From Rhodopirellula sp. (GTDB lineage Bacteria > Planctomycetota > Planctomycetia > Pirellulales > Pirellulaceae): a DNA stretch of 13,021 nt. Location of the stretch: contig PAUV01000072.1 of NCBI GenBank assembly GCA_002712845.1, positions 5,399-18,419 of the forward strand, given 5' to 3'. Positions 12,957 through 13,021 of this stretch are shown here, piece after piece. The position numbers and the translations under genes are program-made. Positions within the stretch are counted from its first letter, which is position 1; each line of letters opens with the position of its first letter. Under the pieces are notes generated by a model. That model ran no database searches. It was given only the letters and a program-made list of their open reading frames with translations, and was not told the DNA's origin.

Positions 12957-13021
12957 GTCGGTTGATCGCTGCTGGATGCCTCAAAGCCCCGAGTTGTGTT
13001 GTTTGGGTGCAGAAAACGTCA
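12957..13021 (-). other. Right edge: possible 3' end of an upstream minus-strand gene
   Basis: Two minus-strand frames are open from the window edge. One ends at a TGA 24 bases before the CinA-like ATG (tail ...KQHNSGL). The other runs through to a TAA just inside the CinA-like gene (tail ...AAINRHDR), which would overlap that start. Too little is visible to choose between them or to identify a product. Confidence 0.2.

Overview
The window looks like a piece of a planctomycete chromosome, most likely from the Pirellulales (Rhodopirellula-like). The strongest evidence is the 994-residue protein at 1873..4857. It combines an N-terminal 'membrane-bound dehydrogenase'-type propeller region, HEAT-like helices and a C-terminal CxxCH haem domain, an architecture typical of Planctomycetota and Verrucomicrobiota. 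A Gfo/Idh/MocA oxidoreductase and a secreted DUF5722-like protein next to it fit the same assignment, as does the weakness of Shine-Dalgarno sites throughout. No transposase, integrase, tRNA, rRNA, CRISPR array or prophage gene is visible.

Layout. Bases 1..1713 (+) are the 3' part of a large unrecognised protein ending in hydrophobic segments. A short leader-like ORF (1763..1855) precedes the secreted cytochrome protein (1873..4857, +). An intergenic stretch with an octamer tandem repeat and a hairpin separates this from a Gfo/Idh/MocA oxidoreductase (5028..6203, +). That gene converges on a 714-residue DUF5722-like putative glycoside hydrolase (6235..8379, -). The DUF5722-like gene is divergent, with only 11 bp between start codons, from nth (endonuclease III, 8391..9062, +). 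nth converges on proB (glutamate 5-kinase, 9210..10373, -). proB is divergent from purF (amidophosphoribosyltransferase, 10592..12205, +) across 218 bp. purF converges on a stand-alone CinA C-terminal-like protein (12345..12956, -), with two families of short direct repeats and a hairpin in the gap.

How the genes work together. The left half (cytochrome/propeller protein, Gfo/Idh/MocA oxidoreductase, putative secreted glycoside hydrolase) has the flavour of planctomycete carbohydrate use. The genes are not one operon, because the hydrolase is on the opposite strand. The right half is housekeeping: base excision repair (nth), proline synthesis (proB), the first step of purine synthesis (purF), and a divergent CinA homologue that may act in pyridine nucleotide salvage. 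Most strands alternate, so each gene is probably its own transcription unit.

I did not find a clear new multi-gene system. The observations best worth following are the unusual Cys spacing in the Nth iron-sulphur loop, the DUF5722-like enzyme with a GH-A-like Asn-Glu motif, the short tandem repeats in two intergenic regions, the divergent CinA-like protein, and the leader ORF whose stop overlaps a possible TTG start of the cytochrome gene.
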